NCBI GenBank assembly: GCA_903813345.2
Contig: CAIIXF020000010.1
Coordinates: 19,047,181-19,107,180 of the forward strand
Direction: 5' to 3'
Length of the DNA stretch: 60,000 bases
Source of the DNA: Owenia fusiformis
Lineage: Eukaryota > Annelida > Polychaeta > Sabellida > Oweniidae
Shown here one piece after another: positions 24,801-34,790 of the stretch. Positions within the stretch are counted from its first letter, which is position 1. Each line of letters begins with the position of its first letter. A program made the translations under genes and the position numbers. The notes beneath the pieces were generated by a model. It did no database searches, was not told the origin of the DNA, and saw nothing but the letters and a program-made list of their open reading frames with translations.

Positions 24801-27800
24801 CTGATACATTATAGAAGGCGCATTTCTGAATTCACAAATACTCTTATATGAAACATTGTGAAAATACATGTATCAACTTGAAATGTTTCTCATGTTTATT
24901 TACAGGAGAGAGCCAGAGAGGAAATGCGAGAAAGACATGAGCATGAACGTGAGGACCTGGGTACGAAACTTGAGCAATCAGCCAGACAGGGTGAACAAGA
25001 CACTTTGAGGAATCTGGAGAATGAAAAGGAGAAAATACTGAGAGAAAAGAAAAATAAGCAAGCTGCAGAGCTAGCAGCCAGGACTGATCTATCAGAGGAA
25101 GAAATGGCAGCTGTGAGTTGAAATTCAGATATACGTTACTTTGGTTTAGAATAAATGTACACACCTCTCATTATGGACACTTTGAGTCAGACCGAGTTGT
25201 GTTATTTACTGGCTTGTAATGCCTTGCCCTGTTGTATATTCTATGTAGTTCCAACAGTATCTTCCAAGCTTGTGAAAAATGAAAATTGAAATTGAGACTT
25301 ATTACATTTCAGCTGATTGCCCAACATGAACATGACCTTGAAGAACTTGCTGACAAGCTAGACTCGGAGAAACGTCGTCAACAGGCAGCGCTCCGTGACA
25401 GACTTGCCGATCGTAAAGCAAGAAAAATGGCAGAACTGCGCCGTAAACAAGAAGGTCAGCTGACCAAGGAAATGATTGAACAGAAGAAGGAACTGGATGA
25501 AGTGAAGACTGAGAAATCTAAGGAGGCAGAACAGAAGGCTATGGTTGAGGGTGTACAAGAGAATGGTATAGAAGACAGTGATAAGGTTGTCAAAGCCTGT
25601 CTTGCTGCTAGACATGCAAGGGTGAGTAAAACACTAGCAAAACATAATATACACAATAGTAGAAGATAAATACTATAACATAAAATTAATCTTCTTCTTT
25701 TATGTACATATCATTGAAATTGAGTCGAACTTGCTGAGCTTTTGTATTTCATCTTAAAAACTCAAGATAGCCATTAATAGTATGAATCACATAATTTCAT
25801 GAAACTATGAACCATCCATACAGAGTTTGCAAAGAATTTAATAATTTCTCTTTTGTTCTCCTGTATGTGCCAAATGTGCTAAATCCATTATCTTACCTTG
25901 TAGGAATTGTCTGACCTGGACACCCAGTTTGCTGGTGAGAAGAAGCTGATGGTTGATGATGCTTTGGGCAAGCTAGAGGAACAGCAGGAGAGAGTACGTG
26001 AAGACATGCAGAACAGACACGAGAGAGAGCTTGCTGACCTCATGGTAAGTGCGAAAATTTGTGTTAAATAGTAGAATAAACCCTATTGTTCATTAAAACA
26101 CTCAATCTTCCAACCATTAAAGAGGACTTTTGGCCTTTTTATATTTTGTTATTTTAAGCGATCCAATGTCCCTCCACTTCTATCAAAAAAGTTAGTCCTA
26201 ATATACACTTTAAAATAATCTCTCTTAAGCCACTGATGTCATGTATTAGAAAGTAATATATGAGTTAATAAAACAATAAGTTGGACCTATATGAAAAAAA
26301 ATCATTTCAGCAAGAAGACCTGAGCCCCGATGAGCTCCAACAGAAACGTGCTGAGCTACTGAACAGACAACAACTGGAGATGTCCCAACTAGACAAGAAG
26401 CATGCCAATGAACAGAAGGAGATTAAGAAGGGAGCCCTAGCTGAGTGGGAGGTCAGATATGCCAGAGCCAAGCTTGACATGAAGGAAAGACACTACAAGG
26501 TAACATATTGGGTGTTCAGTATGTAATCCTGTGGTTTTAAGAAATTTCAATTTTAATTTTTAAAGTTAATATTTGCATGCAATATATTTTAATTAATCCA
26601 GAGTATAATCTGAAAGGAATTGACATTTACAAGGTAAAATAGAAAATTGAAAAACAATTCAATCAAAAAAGTCCAAGATGTTTAGTTTGATACATGCACT
26701 GATATATTTTAGGAATTTGCTGATGCTCTGAGGGAGTTTGACCCTAACCATGCTAGTGCCAAGCAAGCAGATATGGCCATTGAGGAATTAGAAGAGGTCA
26801 AGAAGAAGCTGGATGCTCAGGCAAAAGAACAACAGGAGAAACTCAAGAAAGAACGAGAAGGTAAGCATATATTAAAGAACTTTAAATCTAGACATAGTGT
26901 TTCTTTAACATACATGTTTATCTCTCCTTTTAACCCAAATGTGGGATGTAAAGATAACCTGAGTATAAACCTAGGTATATCTTTCCTTTTACACACAGCT
27001 GTCCTTTCACCCAAGTGAATTTATCTTGTAGCGTTTGAAGCAGAAGAGAAGAAGCGTTTGGCCAATGAACTAATGGGTTTTGAGAAGCAGTTAGAGGCTG
27101 AAACTGAGAGAGAGAAGGAGCGCCACCAACGTAATATAGAGGCACTTAATAAACGCAAGGAGGAAATGATGGCAGAGAAGAAACAAAAGACAAAGGTCTG
27201 ATTTTAAACATTTTTTATTTACTCATTAGCTAAATACTTTTAAAACACTTGTACAAGAAAAGGAAGATTCCAGTGAAGTAATTGTAAAGGTTTTTGTCTT
27301 CTCAAAATCTGTATGTTTATTTCATATAATTTTATTTTAGATTTTGAAGTCTCACATTAAAACATTTCATAAATTTTCACTTTATTTGTTTTAGTCTGTC
27401 ACATTTTGATAAAATCAAAATGTTTAAAAAGATTTTATATTTCGCATTTAAAATTCATTATACAGGAAGAGATGGAGCGTCTGCAATCTCAGGGTGCAAG
27501 TCAGGAGGAGCAAGACCGTCTCCTTGAGGAACATCAGCGTGACATGCAGAACCTCATGAACAAGATGGATGCTGACAAGCTTCGAGCTCAGAGTAACTTA
27601 CAAGAAAAGCTGAAGAAACGTCGCGAGGAGAAGTTTAAGGCTAAACAAGCTAAACTTGTGAACCAGAGTGCTGAGAATAAGAAGGAGTTTGAAGAGAAAC
27701 AGAAGTCTGAAGCTGACAGACTGAAGGCAGATGAGGTAAGCCATCCTTGCAAATCCTGGATATTGTCTGATTTGGGCATGTAAATTTGCTCATTTGTATG

Positions 27801-30800
27801 TTTCTTAGGGTAATAGAATACATGTATATAGAAGAGAACTATGGGAAATTCAGAAGTGAATAGAGCAAACCATCACTTTTTAGTTGGAGTGAGAGATATT
27901 CTTAATTATCCTATCAATTGAATTTTAGGGAATATGGCCACTTTTGTGTGTGTCACTACCATGTCTGCATTTCTGCAGTGGCCTATATATATCCATTCTC
28001 TTTTGCAATTCAGAAAAGTTAAATCATAGAATATTCACATGTACAAAATAACATTTATCTTGAATACTATCTAATAAATGATCATGATTGCAATTCAACA
28101 GGCCTTAACTCTGAAGGAAAGCGTCAATATTGACAAGATGTTAACAAAAGATGGCGATGATATCAGTTTAAGTGGTGATGTCATGACCAATTTACCCGCA
28201 GCAGGAACTTCCCAGGGAGCACTTCCTGCCAGTTTCACAATGGCCGCCCCAATGAATGACAGCGAGCTTACAGCACTGTTGATGCAGAGCCCTCTATATC
28301 AGAAACTTGAACAGATTAAAAAAGCTGCAAGTGGAGGTGGTGTAAGATCTGGCCACAAGATGGCACCAGGTAAGAGCATTCTCAGTTTTGAAAAATCTGA
28401 ATGTTAATAAAATGAAATCAATACATATGAATAACTCTCCGAAATGAGCATATTGAAATATATGTATGGACATTTTTGTCACATTTTTGTGTGTCTAAAT
28501 TTTGTGTCATTTTCAAAAACCTGTAATATGAACTTGTCTCAATGTAGCATTAAAACAGCAGTGCTCATGCTCTTACAACATGTCACCTATGTTTTTGTGG
28601 TACAACATGGTTTACATTTTTCCAGGGGAAGGCTACATTGACGAGAAAGATGCAGCATGGTCCGGTGACAGCGAACTCAACCCTGTCGATCTCAACAAGC
28701 TGTCAGCTCGGTCATTCGTTGTTTACAAGTTTGGTTGTTTCATCACTGATCTTGTTGCCCAACATTGCCAACATCTCCCCGTGACTTTGCTCCTTGCCGA
28801 TAAAATACCAGCCAATAAGAATCTGGCCCATAATGCCTACAGGAATTCATTCCATTATGACGCTAATAACAGGATTGTGTATATAAGGTCTGCTCGGCTT
28901 GATAATGTGGGAGAATTCACTCTAATCCTTGTACATGCCTTGGCACACATAAAAGCAGGTTTGTCTACATTTCTAGTCAAATACTATTAACTTCTAAAAA
29001 TGCATACTAGTAGATTACCAAGTTTACAGTTTGAATTGAAACATGTGATGTATTTTTCCTGTTTCTTTCTTTTCATTTTTGCATGAACAGTTCCAAAGGA
29101 CGATTCTCGGTTTGGAGAACGAAGTTCATCAAACTAAATGAGCATTATCCCTGCGTCGGACAAATTTGATTTTTTTTACCTAATATAGATTTGAATGTCT
29201 TCTTTTGAATAGTCATAATTTAATTTGGGTAATATTTCCAGATTTTTCGCAAAAAATATATTAGCGCAGTACACTGATGAACTTCTTTCCCAAAATCGAG
29301 ACTTGTATTTAATTGAATCGGTCTAATTGAGCGTTATCCCTGCTTCAGACCAATTTGTTATTTTCACAACTTGTAGATTTAAATGTCCTCTTTTGAATAT
29401 TCATAGTTTAATTTGGGTAATATTTCTATATTTTCAATTAAAAAAATTATTAGCCCCGGAGACTGTTCTCCAAACCGAGAATCGTCCTTTTAGTACTGAT
29501 TGTTACAAGATAAATGTTATTATTTGTATTGTAAAACTCTTTTTTTAATTAAAAAAAAAAATTAATTATAATTTCTGATATTTGTACAGGTGACTTGAGG
29601 GATGACAGCAACCCTGAGTTTGCTAGAGAGTTCTATAGAGCTCTATCAGTAGTATGTGACGATCTCTTCTTTGCCCGATATCGTCGTTCCTCACCCATCA
29701 CTAAAACCCTTGCTGGAACTGAAGACAACGCAAGCCTTGAGAGAGCCTCGAACACTCTCCTTAATGCCTTATTTGGTGAATGTGATAACGAGACTGAGAA
29801 AAACAAAATGGTGGATGATCTGCTGGATGTGAAATTGCAAGATGGAACAAATAAAGATGGCGTTTGCTTCAATGCCGATAGGATGAAAGAAAGGTTGGAT
29901 GTTTTGAATTTACAAAATATGTTTATCGATTTTTGGTATCTTACCATTCTGTGTATTGAAGTAGAAGTAAAGAAATAGCATTAGCAAATATTTCAGCCAT
30001 ACATGTACTTGCATGGTATACCTTCATTTTCATTATTTATTTCAGAATGACAAAATATACCAAATATGGGGTGAGCAGCAAATTACGGGAACAGCTTGGA
30101 GATGTAGAAAACAAGATGGCTGCAGCTAAAGCAAATGGCAGCCAACAGCATGTAGACTCCACACTTGATCAACATGGAGTGACTGCCCTTACAACGGGTG
30201 AGTACAATAGGTTCAATGGGTGATGATATAGAACATAAGAGACCTGGTCAAATATCAATGTTTTATTTTTTACCTCATGTACAGTGTCAGCATTAATGAA
30301 TTTTTTCCGTTTATAGCAGTGCATAACATACATGTATCCCAGAAATGTTTTCTTAATTATATCACTATGTTTTGGTTCCAGGTAACTCTCTCCTGACACG
30401 CAAGCTGACTGACTCTACAATGGCGAATATGACTGGTACTGCCCTCTGGCAGACATTCCTGAATAAATCAGACACATCATCAACTAAACAGAGCAAGAAA
30501 CACAAAGATAGAGACATACACAAACAGCATCTCAAGGTACAGTATGAAAGCACATTAAAGTAGAAATATTCTCCTAAATGTAATGGTTGTTTAGCATTGG
30601 GCTGGGTATGTTCTGAAAGTTTAACTTGGTGTTGGGGCGGTTTGTTTTGGGATGAACATTTTTTGAAATTTGGGTCAGGGTTTATTCAAGGTGAAGTTAA
30701 CTGTTTTTGCCAATATACATGACATTGTACATATTTTGATTCAAACTTAAGAATGGTTCATCTTAAGGTGTTCGATTATGCCGCAAATATTCTCCCTCAA

Positions 30801-31268
30801 GTAACATTTTATTTTTTGGGTCCTCAATCTCATGTGACTACCTTGGCTATCCACATAGTGAAATTCTTCATTCCCGTGATAAATATCACATTATTGTGCC
30901 TTCGAATAAAACTTGTATAAAGCCTCTATTTTCCACTCTTCCAGAACCAAGTGGCTGATCTGATGGAACAAATAGATGCTTTGAACGCAGATTTCTCACA
31001 ACAAGCCAAACAACATGGCGAACTGGAAGAATCTATACAATCACTAGAGCAGGAAGTTGCAGCACAGACTGATATTGTCAACAAATCCAAAACGGCAGAC
31101 AAGAGACACACAGACAGTGTGATGCTTTTGAAAGACACTACTGTAAAACTAAGCAGCGCTCGACAACGCTTGGTTACAATACACACAAAGAAAGCTGCAA
31201 CTTCGGAAAAATTGGAGAAAGTTCAGTTGGAACTGGATGCAAAGAAAAGTGAAGTTGGAGAAAATTAA
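831..31268 (+). CDS. Giant GCC2/GCC3-repeat single-pass membrane protein with long cytoplasmic coiled coil (5' partial)
   Basis: I joined 43 exons using visible acceptor and donor sites. Phases agree at every junction, the total is 10,238 nt starting at codon position 2, and the frame ends at a TAA at 31,266-31,268. Order of parts: cysteine-rich ectodomain (exons 1-16), juxtamembrane region (17-21), transmembrane helix (exon 22), linker and coiled coil (23-38), compact C-terminal domain (39-40), terminal coiled coil (41-43). The start codon and signal peptide lie upstream of the window. Weak points are the donors after 27,195 (gtctga) and 29,893 (gttgga), and the 1.6-kb gap between exons 19 and 20, which could hide a small exon. 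Family knowledge: GCC2/GCC3 repeats occur in extracellular parts of receptor-like proteins. I do not recognise the whole architecture, so function is unknown; a sensing or adhesion role is inference only. I saw no in-frame stop or frameshift in any exon. Confidence 0.85.
4018..4230. repeat. 30-bp minisatellite, seven copies
   Basis: The 30-bp unit tttttcaataatgttaacat followed by aacatacttg repeats at 4021, 4051, 4081, 4111, 4141, 4171 and 4201 with few substitutions. Both strands are open because 30 is a multiple of three, which produces artificial reading frames. It lies in the intron between 3,397 and 4,694. The rest of that intron shows nothing else I can name. Confidence 0.9.
5078..6643 (-). 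mobile_element. 5'-truncated non-LTR retrotransposon (LINE) with target-site duplication
   Basis: On the minus strand the element runs 6,643 to 5,078. A 13-bp direct repeat, ttgccgaggcttt, flanks it at 5,065-5,077 and 6,644-6,656, and the 3' end has an A tail (T run at about 5,075-5,086). It sits in the intron between 4,834 and 6,717 of the giant gene, antisense to it. The clean duplication shows a target-primed insertion that was truncated at its 5' end inside the reverse transcriptase domain. From clade knowledge, a Jockey/CR1-like group is likely, but I cannot place it further. Confidence 0.9.
5309..6643 (-). CDS. LINE reverse transcriptase C-terminal part (partial)
   Basis: An open frame of about 445 residues. 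It begins inside the RT palm with GVPQGSQIGPILFLLYINDL, followed by the YADD catalytic motif, then LGVTLDKNLNF and the thumb region. It ends with a Cys/His segment (CPCGHRNQDKIHLLLDCPL) like the C-terminal knuckle of Jockey/CR1-type ORF2. The open frame continues into flanking host DNA up to 6,667, so its apparent Met start is not the element's own. Endonuclease and the first RT motifs are missing, so the copy cannot move by itself. The frame is intact to its stop at 5,309, which suggests a fairly young insertion. Confidence 0.9.
   Translation of the reverse strand, partial: HLSEDNYINSGVPQGSQIGPILFLLYINDLPEVIDSTSYIYADDTSIYLPVPRDHPIQNTHEILQKDLDNIFKWSQTWKMNFKPSKSKEIIFCKETVFERPYPILTLNNNSIDRVDSHKHLGVTLDKNLNFKTHINEVRAKIDKLLNPLSALKMRVNSKHLETMYTSFILSKIEYGSLIYGSASQGALEQLDKLHYRAALIVSGAIYGTCKQKLYKCLNWKTLAERREEKQSIHMFKVRSNLTPSYVVSIYEKLSNPGAERELRSRREYVLPVRASVKYLNSPAIKPISIWKNLSTEIKTSPTLAIFKKNYNKKYTFHKKNILTKNLNLKRSSETKLNKIRSDLALKSDFFRHNFNNIIDPSCPCGHRNQDKIHLLLDCPLTAIHRNDYIQNILKLDNLDIMCYFGKTRKQKIEFILYGDENLNSELNTKCLQLSSNYIDNILE
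7919..8527 (+). CDS. Open frame inside the 3.9-kb element with a C2H2-like motif
   Basis: 202 codons from an ATG. Residues around 48-75 read FTCFYC followed by HLIEHH, a C-x2-C-x(n)-H-x4-H zinc-finger-like spacing. A second Cys pair (KCDFKNC) lies near residue 165. The rest is Lys/Ile/Ser-rich with no domain I know. An intron-like gtgagt...ttgcatttcag segment occurs at about 7,993-8,041, but removing it shifts the frame. Whether this is a real gene of the element or chance is unclear. Confidence 0.3.
   Translation: MHIRRSNSPSVSSKEDVMKKIMISQVSDFTMWILMICSLHFRVVGFTCFYCPSLRTVKFQNIINHLIEHHEDEEMKMRKIIENRGKFRMITRNFSGIITNEVKSINKHIIVESDEFLTISVIDNNRMKSSKISDSTPTKSNKITNTLESKGKINGLKCDFKNCSIYKVFISSRGFLLAVYSVHIVLYSNKDRITKYTHTVTI
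9643..9955. repeat. Purine-rich GGATA/GGAAGGATA microsatellite
   Basis: About 310 bp of near-pure purine and T words (ggatggatgg, ataggaagga, gataggatag) with drifting period 4-10. It produces a long low-complexity frame on the minus strand that I do not call a gene. It is inside the 3.9-kb element. Confidence 0.85.
16684..16787. repeat. Short element with GTCACCACC / GGTGGTGAC ends
   Basis: In the intron after 16,661, a segment begins tgtcaccaccaaaa and ends taggtggtgacatttcgc. It contains agtgtttggca and is followed by catgttaatgcctt. The same words in the same order occur in the transposase intron at 52,741-53,205, so this is a dispersed repeat family with inverted ends of about 9 bp. Confidence 0.55.
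17745..17900. repeat. Degenerate CTGTCAACCATTGGGT repeat
   Basis: Variants of ctgtcaaccattgggtct recur about six times with roughly 20-30 bp spacing in the 1.6-kb intron 17,249-18,880. Apart from this and a possible 3-nt exon at 17,537, that intron shows nothing I recognise. Confidence 0.5.
19986..20166 (+). other. Transmembrane exon 22
   Basis: The end of exon 21 plus this exon encode one hydrophobic helix, WGLIIG continued by LLAFLAACILMLVVAVIVW, at about residues 1,738-1,762 counted from the first residue in the window. Basic residues follow (RPRDAG), which fits an Nout-Cin orientation. The cytoplasmic start contains a proline- and tyrosine-rich segment (KHWKPKYRSLGAPPPVPHY) that could be a docking site. 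The exon enters in phase 1 and leaves in phase 2. No other hydrophobic stretch of this length was seen in the joined exons, so I call a single-pass protein. Confidence 0.85.
22301..22813. repeat. 47-bp minisatellite containing copies of the exon's splice donor
   Basis: Eleven copies start at 22301, 22354, 22401, 22448, 22495, 22542, 22589, 22636, 22683, 22730 and 22777 (first 53 bp, others 47 bp, last partial). Each carries agaacacatt-gtaagta, the same sequence as the 3' end of exon 26 and its donor at 22,300/22,301. Copies differ mainly at one site (gtgaatc or gtaaatc), so the array is young. It fills most of the intron before 22,902. Confidence 0.95.
24148..24215. other. Possible single mariner-like element end at a donor site
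   Basis: Directly after exon 29 ends at 24,147 the intron begins gtacgaggggtgatcaataag. From memory this resembles the end sequence of some mariner-type elements. I found no matching inverted copy before the next exon at 24,388, so it could be a solo end or chance. Confidence 0.2.
28626..31268 (+). other. C-terminal HALAH domain and terminal coiled coil, exons 39-43
   Basis: Exons: 28626-28958, 29590-29893, 30046-30197, 30382-30536, 30945-31268. Exons 39-40 encode a compact alpha/beta-looking domain of about 210 residues (SFVVYKFGCFITDLVAQH, NAYRNSFHYDANNRIVYIRS, FTLILVHALAHIKAGDL). The H-x-x-x-H spacing in a predicted helix after a hydrophobic run recalls zinc metalloproteases, but the catalytic Glu of HExxH is Ala here, so I do not call it an active peptidase. 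Exons 41-43 add a Lys-rich stretch (KQSKKHKDRDIHKQH) and a final coiled coil ending at GEN. I do not recognise the compact domain. Likely polyadenylation signals are listed separately. Confidence 0.7.
29095..29490. mobile_element. MITE with 26-bp perfect inverted ends and a doubled interior
   Basis: The ends are aaaggacgattctcggtttg-gagaac at 29,095-29,120 and its exact reverse complement at 29,465-29,490. Inside, a segment of about 110 bp (gagcattatccctgcgtcgg onward through gggtaatatttcc) occurs twice in direct order, at about 29,139 and 29,329. It lies in the intron between 28,958 and 29,590. There is no open frame of note. I could not fix a target-site duplication. Confidence 0.85.
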
Positions 31269-31756
31269 TACAAATGATAACAGCAGGAATAAACAGGACT
31301 TCTCCATTTAAGGACCAACTTAAGACAATGACTAAACTGTCAAAGGAGAAAAAAGAAAAAAAACAATTTATGAAGAATATTGATTTGATTATCAATACAC
31401 ATTTGTAACTCTTGATGAAATTTGATAATATGATAATAAGAGAAGTTTACATAATTAAACAAAAATATTATTTTCAGAAAGATATGAAATGATAAGATGT
31501 TATACAAGTAGATACCAATTTAGGTTATGTATGTACAGTATTTGTGAAACCAGCCTGTATGATGTTTCAATCCATTGTGATGTAGAGAAGCAAAACCAAA
31601 GAACTTGTATGCTTTAATATTGAATCTAATCCGTCCATAACATATTAATATGTTGATATTCATGAAATGGGAATGAATGATATATTATACTATATATTTG
31701 AAAAACCGTCCATGTATCTACATAATTCATATTTTATCCAAAGTATTTATTATGTT

Positions 31757-31762
31757 AATAAA
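31757..31762 (+). promoter_or_regulatory. Candidate polyadenylation signal of the giant gene
   Basis: AATAAA about 490 bp after the TAA at 31,268. Another AATAAA lies at 32,729-32,734. Which is used cannot be decided from sequence. The DNA between is AT-rich with no other feature seen, apart from the repeat at 32,438-32,595. Confidence 0.4.
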
Positions 31763-32437
31763 AATATATAATAATTATTATCATATTATTATCTAATACA
31801 AGATATTTTTGTAACTTCCATTTTAAAGGCATTGTATTAATTTTATACAAATTGTAATTTTATACAAATGTAGTCTAGTGACGTTCTTGAAATGCATACA
31901 TAATTTTTTGATAGATTTCCATTATATTGTATATATTTGCTATTGTGAATATGCAAACTTGCCTCAAAGTTAAGTTATTTTACAAATGTAGGTGTCCCTA
32001 CTCCGTTACACTTTCATGAATTGTATGTAAACTTTTTCAAATCCGTCCAGTTTGTCATCTTCAATGTCAGTATTTTGTCACATGAATATACACATACATG
32101 TAGCTCTACTCTTAGAATAGTCATAATCGTTGAATGTATAATTTGTAACGCAGTTAGTTCTAATTATGTTGTATTTAGAACATGTGCATGTAAAGTGGTC
32201 CAAAACCCCCAATATTTTGAACCATTTTGTATGCATTTTAGTCTAATCCAACATTGAGAAAATATTTCGATGAAATAATATACTGTACATAATGAAGCAA
32301 TAGATAATAGGTTTTAATAATGATAATGCGCTGGTAGCATACAAGTAGATGTACTTGAAATAATATAAATGTATTCCATACATGTTGTAAGTATTTTTAA
32401 TTTTAGAAATGTGTTGTAACATGTTAATATTTAGTGA

Positions 32438-32595
32438 TATAGTAGAACCTTTCAAGAGGAACACCTTTATAAGTGGAACACCTCTGTTAGTTGAACACTT
32501 CAAAGTTAAGTTACCTATAAATTCATGTAAAAAGAACATAAGTGTAACACTCTTTTAGTACCATAGGTGTTCTACTTACACAGGTTTCACACATA
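32438..32595. repeat. Member of the GTTCCACT/AGTGGAACAC repeat family
   Basis: It starts atagtagaacctttcaagag-gaacacc and ends aggtgttctacttacacagg-tttcac, which are imperfect inverted ends. Relatives are seen near 16,853-16,930 and 37,985-38,010 (partial), 55,335-55,490 and 59,284-59,470. Confidence 0.55.
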
Positions 32596-32806
32596 TGATC
32601 CTATCAAGACAATGTTTTGTAAGATTATTAAATCTATAACTGCAATTATTAAATTCATCAGTTTTTTAGAATTGATGTATTCTGTTAATCATGTAGAATA
32701 CTTTGTACAATGCGTAATATAGTATCATAATAAACTGAGTCTAATATACATTAAAACTTTTGATATTCTTATTCTTGAAGCCTATGCAGTTCTCGAGGTA
32801 TATATA

Positions 32807-33678
32807 CAGGGTGGTCCAAAAAAGTGAACCCCTGCAACGGGCCATATTTCCCTTATTACCTTCAGGAATCCTTTCATATTTACACATGTTGTAGAGGAAG
32901 GTCTTAAATTTTTGTTGGTACCATACATTTTTCTTAGTCTTGCAATTTGCAGAAATTATAAGCCCTAACCAAATGTTACTGAAAATGGATAAAATGTGAT
33001 TTTCAACATCCACAATTCTTCAACACCCTTTCACTTACAATTTTTTGAGCTGCAGTCTGTATAAAGAACTAATACTTTTTGACTTTGTTTGGTTTTGAAT
33101 CAAGCACATTATGGCGTAAAATCTAGCATCCTACCTCTGATAGTTGAAAAGATATTGTGATCCAAAGAATTGTTCTAAGTTTCCATAGATGAAAAATTTT
33201 CCCAGTGAAATCTCAACATACCCCTATATGATCTTGAAATGTCAATGTCTTCATTAATCATGGACCAATACTAATGAATTATGGCTCAAAATATTGAAAA
33301 TTAGATTTTCTTTTGATTTTCTAAAGATATTTGATGAAGGGCTTCTCAGATTCCTGGTCACAGGGGGCAACTTTGCCCCCCTCTAACCATTTGTGTGGGT
33401 AACATGCCCCTTAACTGTTGAACAGTTAAAACTGCTTCAAAATGATATATGAACATGTTTTCTGCTCACATAGTATCCCATTTGTCATATGGTAGGGTTT
33501 TAAACTCTAACTGAAAGCTGTTTTAAGAATAACTTACGTGTTTTAACAATCATGTTTGTTTAAGTCTTGTAATTTCTTCAAAATTTAAGACTGAGAATAA
33601 ATTATGGCATCAACAAAAATGTTAGACCTTTCTCTACAACATGTGATAATACGAGTTTCACTTTTTTGGACCACCCTG
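32807..33678. mobile_element. 872-bp non-autonomous mariner-like element
   Basis: The termini are cagggtggtccaaaaaagtg at the left and its reverse complement at the right. With flanking tata, the exact inverted match is 27 bp (32,802-32,828 and 33,657-33,683). A TA lies on each side, as expected from Tc1/mariner insertion. CAGGGTG-type ends are known from that superfamily. There is no transposase frame inside. Confidence 0.85.
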
Positions 33679-34790
33679 TATATGTATATCTTTATTGCCT
33701 TTTATGAAAAAGGAGATACATATTAAGTTCCAAACTTTCATCATTGCTACTAATTATACCTACCTGTTCCAACAATTCGATTTAATTCTTAAGAGAGGTT
33801 TATCTACTATGCTTGGACACCCAGGGTTAACTGAAATGCACTTACGTGGCATTCGCAAAGGTTTCACACATAGCTTGGCAAGGTGTATCTGATTCCAGCC
33901 AATCCCAACACAGTATTTTATATAACTCCAGAGCATTATGTAACCAATCAACGCACCCAAGGTCATTCCTTGAATGGTTGTCAAGGTGACAACTTGACTC
34001 TTCAGATTGAAATTGATGCTTTGCCTACTTGACCCTTGCAAAAGGTTGCATTGGAAATATGTTCTTTTAGTGATTTTTAAATTTAAGGCTAAATACATTG
34101 TGGATCTTTTAGGCGTTGTTTCCTAAAATCAACACTCATCTCGTGCAAATTCTAGAAAACAATACCTTCAAGCAATGGTCATTGCACTGAGTTCATAGTT
34201 TAAATCCTTAATTAACCTACTATTTTAGGGACAGCTAATTTAAATATGAATAGTAACACTATCCCATTCTTATTCTTTTTTCTTAGTCAATCCGCCAGCC
34301 GCCAGTTGAATTCGCGAATGTTTTTAATACCAATATGATAAGAAATGTACAATAAAATAGTACTATAGAACGAGTATAGTACAGATACTTACGATACTGC
34401 AAAGTCACCGTGACTTCACAAAGAGTCTAACTGCATGTAAAATAAACAATTTATTACCTTGTGTCAAAGTACAGGTACTTGGGAGTAAACACGAGCTAGG
34501 GTACCATTGGATTTTTGGAGGGCCTATGCTAAACCTGCATTACAACAAATTTCAGGTCTGAATACGGAACGGAAATAGATTTGAACACAACGTTAGACAA
34601 GAATAATCTGAAAGTTCTTATGTAACATGATCACTGTGATGATGGAGTCAGGGCAGTGATCCCAGCTTGAGAACAAACCAGAGGTGTAATGGTTACTCCC
34701 TCTGTATACGTACAGTATGTACCTATAAAACTTGAAAAAAAGAATTGAACATTGACATTGAACCTAATTGGATTAACATTCATGTTGGAC
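33679..34790. other. Intergenic stretch upstream of the SORD-like gene
   Basis: AT-rich sequence with no exon, repeat or RNA gene I can support. It must contain the promoter of the dehydrogenase gene starting at 34,791, but no clear TATA or initiator element stands out. Confidence 0.4.

Larger units (their letters stand above)
20473..28369 (+). other. Cytoplasmic coiled-coil exons 23-38 with internal repeat
   Basis: Exons: 20473-20903, 21040-21363, 21680-21852, 22106-22300, 22902-23105, 23375-23581, 23945-24147, 24388-24517, 24906-25112, 25313-25621, 25904-26044, 26311-26499, 26713-26860, 27032-27195, 27466-27735, 28102-28369. They encode about 1,190 residues, mostly Glu/Lys/Arg/Gln/Leu heptads typical of long coiled coils. 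A module recurs: an S-x-E/D-E turn, then H-E-x-D-L, then L-D-x-x-x-x-R-Q, then K-L-A-x-R-K-x-R-K. Copies begin near 21,682 (exon 25), 25,090 (exons 31-32) and 27,487 (exon 37), with weaker ones elsewhere. Most introns here are phase 0, unlike the ectodomain. The last exon changes to a non-coil, Ser/Ala/Gly-rich linker. Confidence 0.8.
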
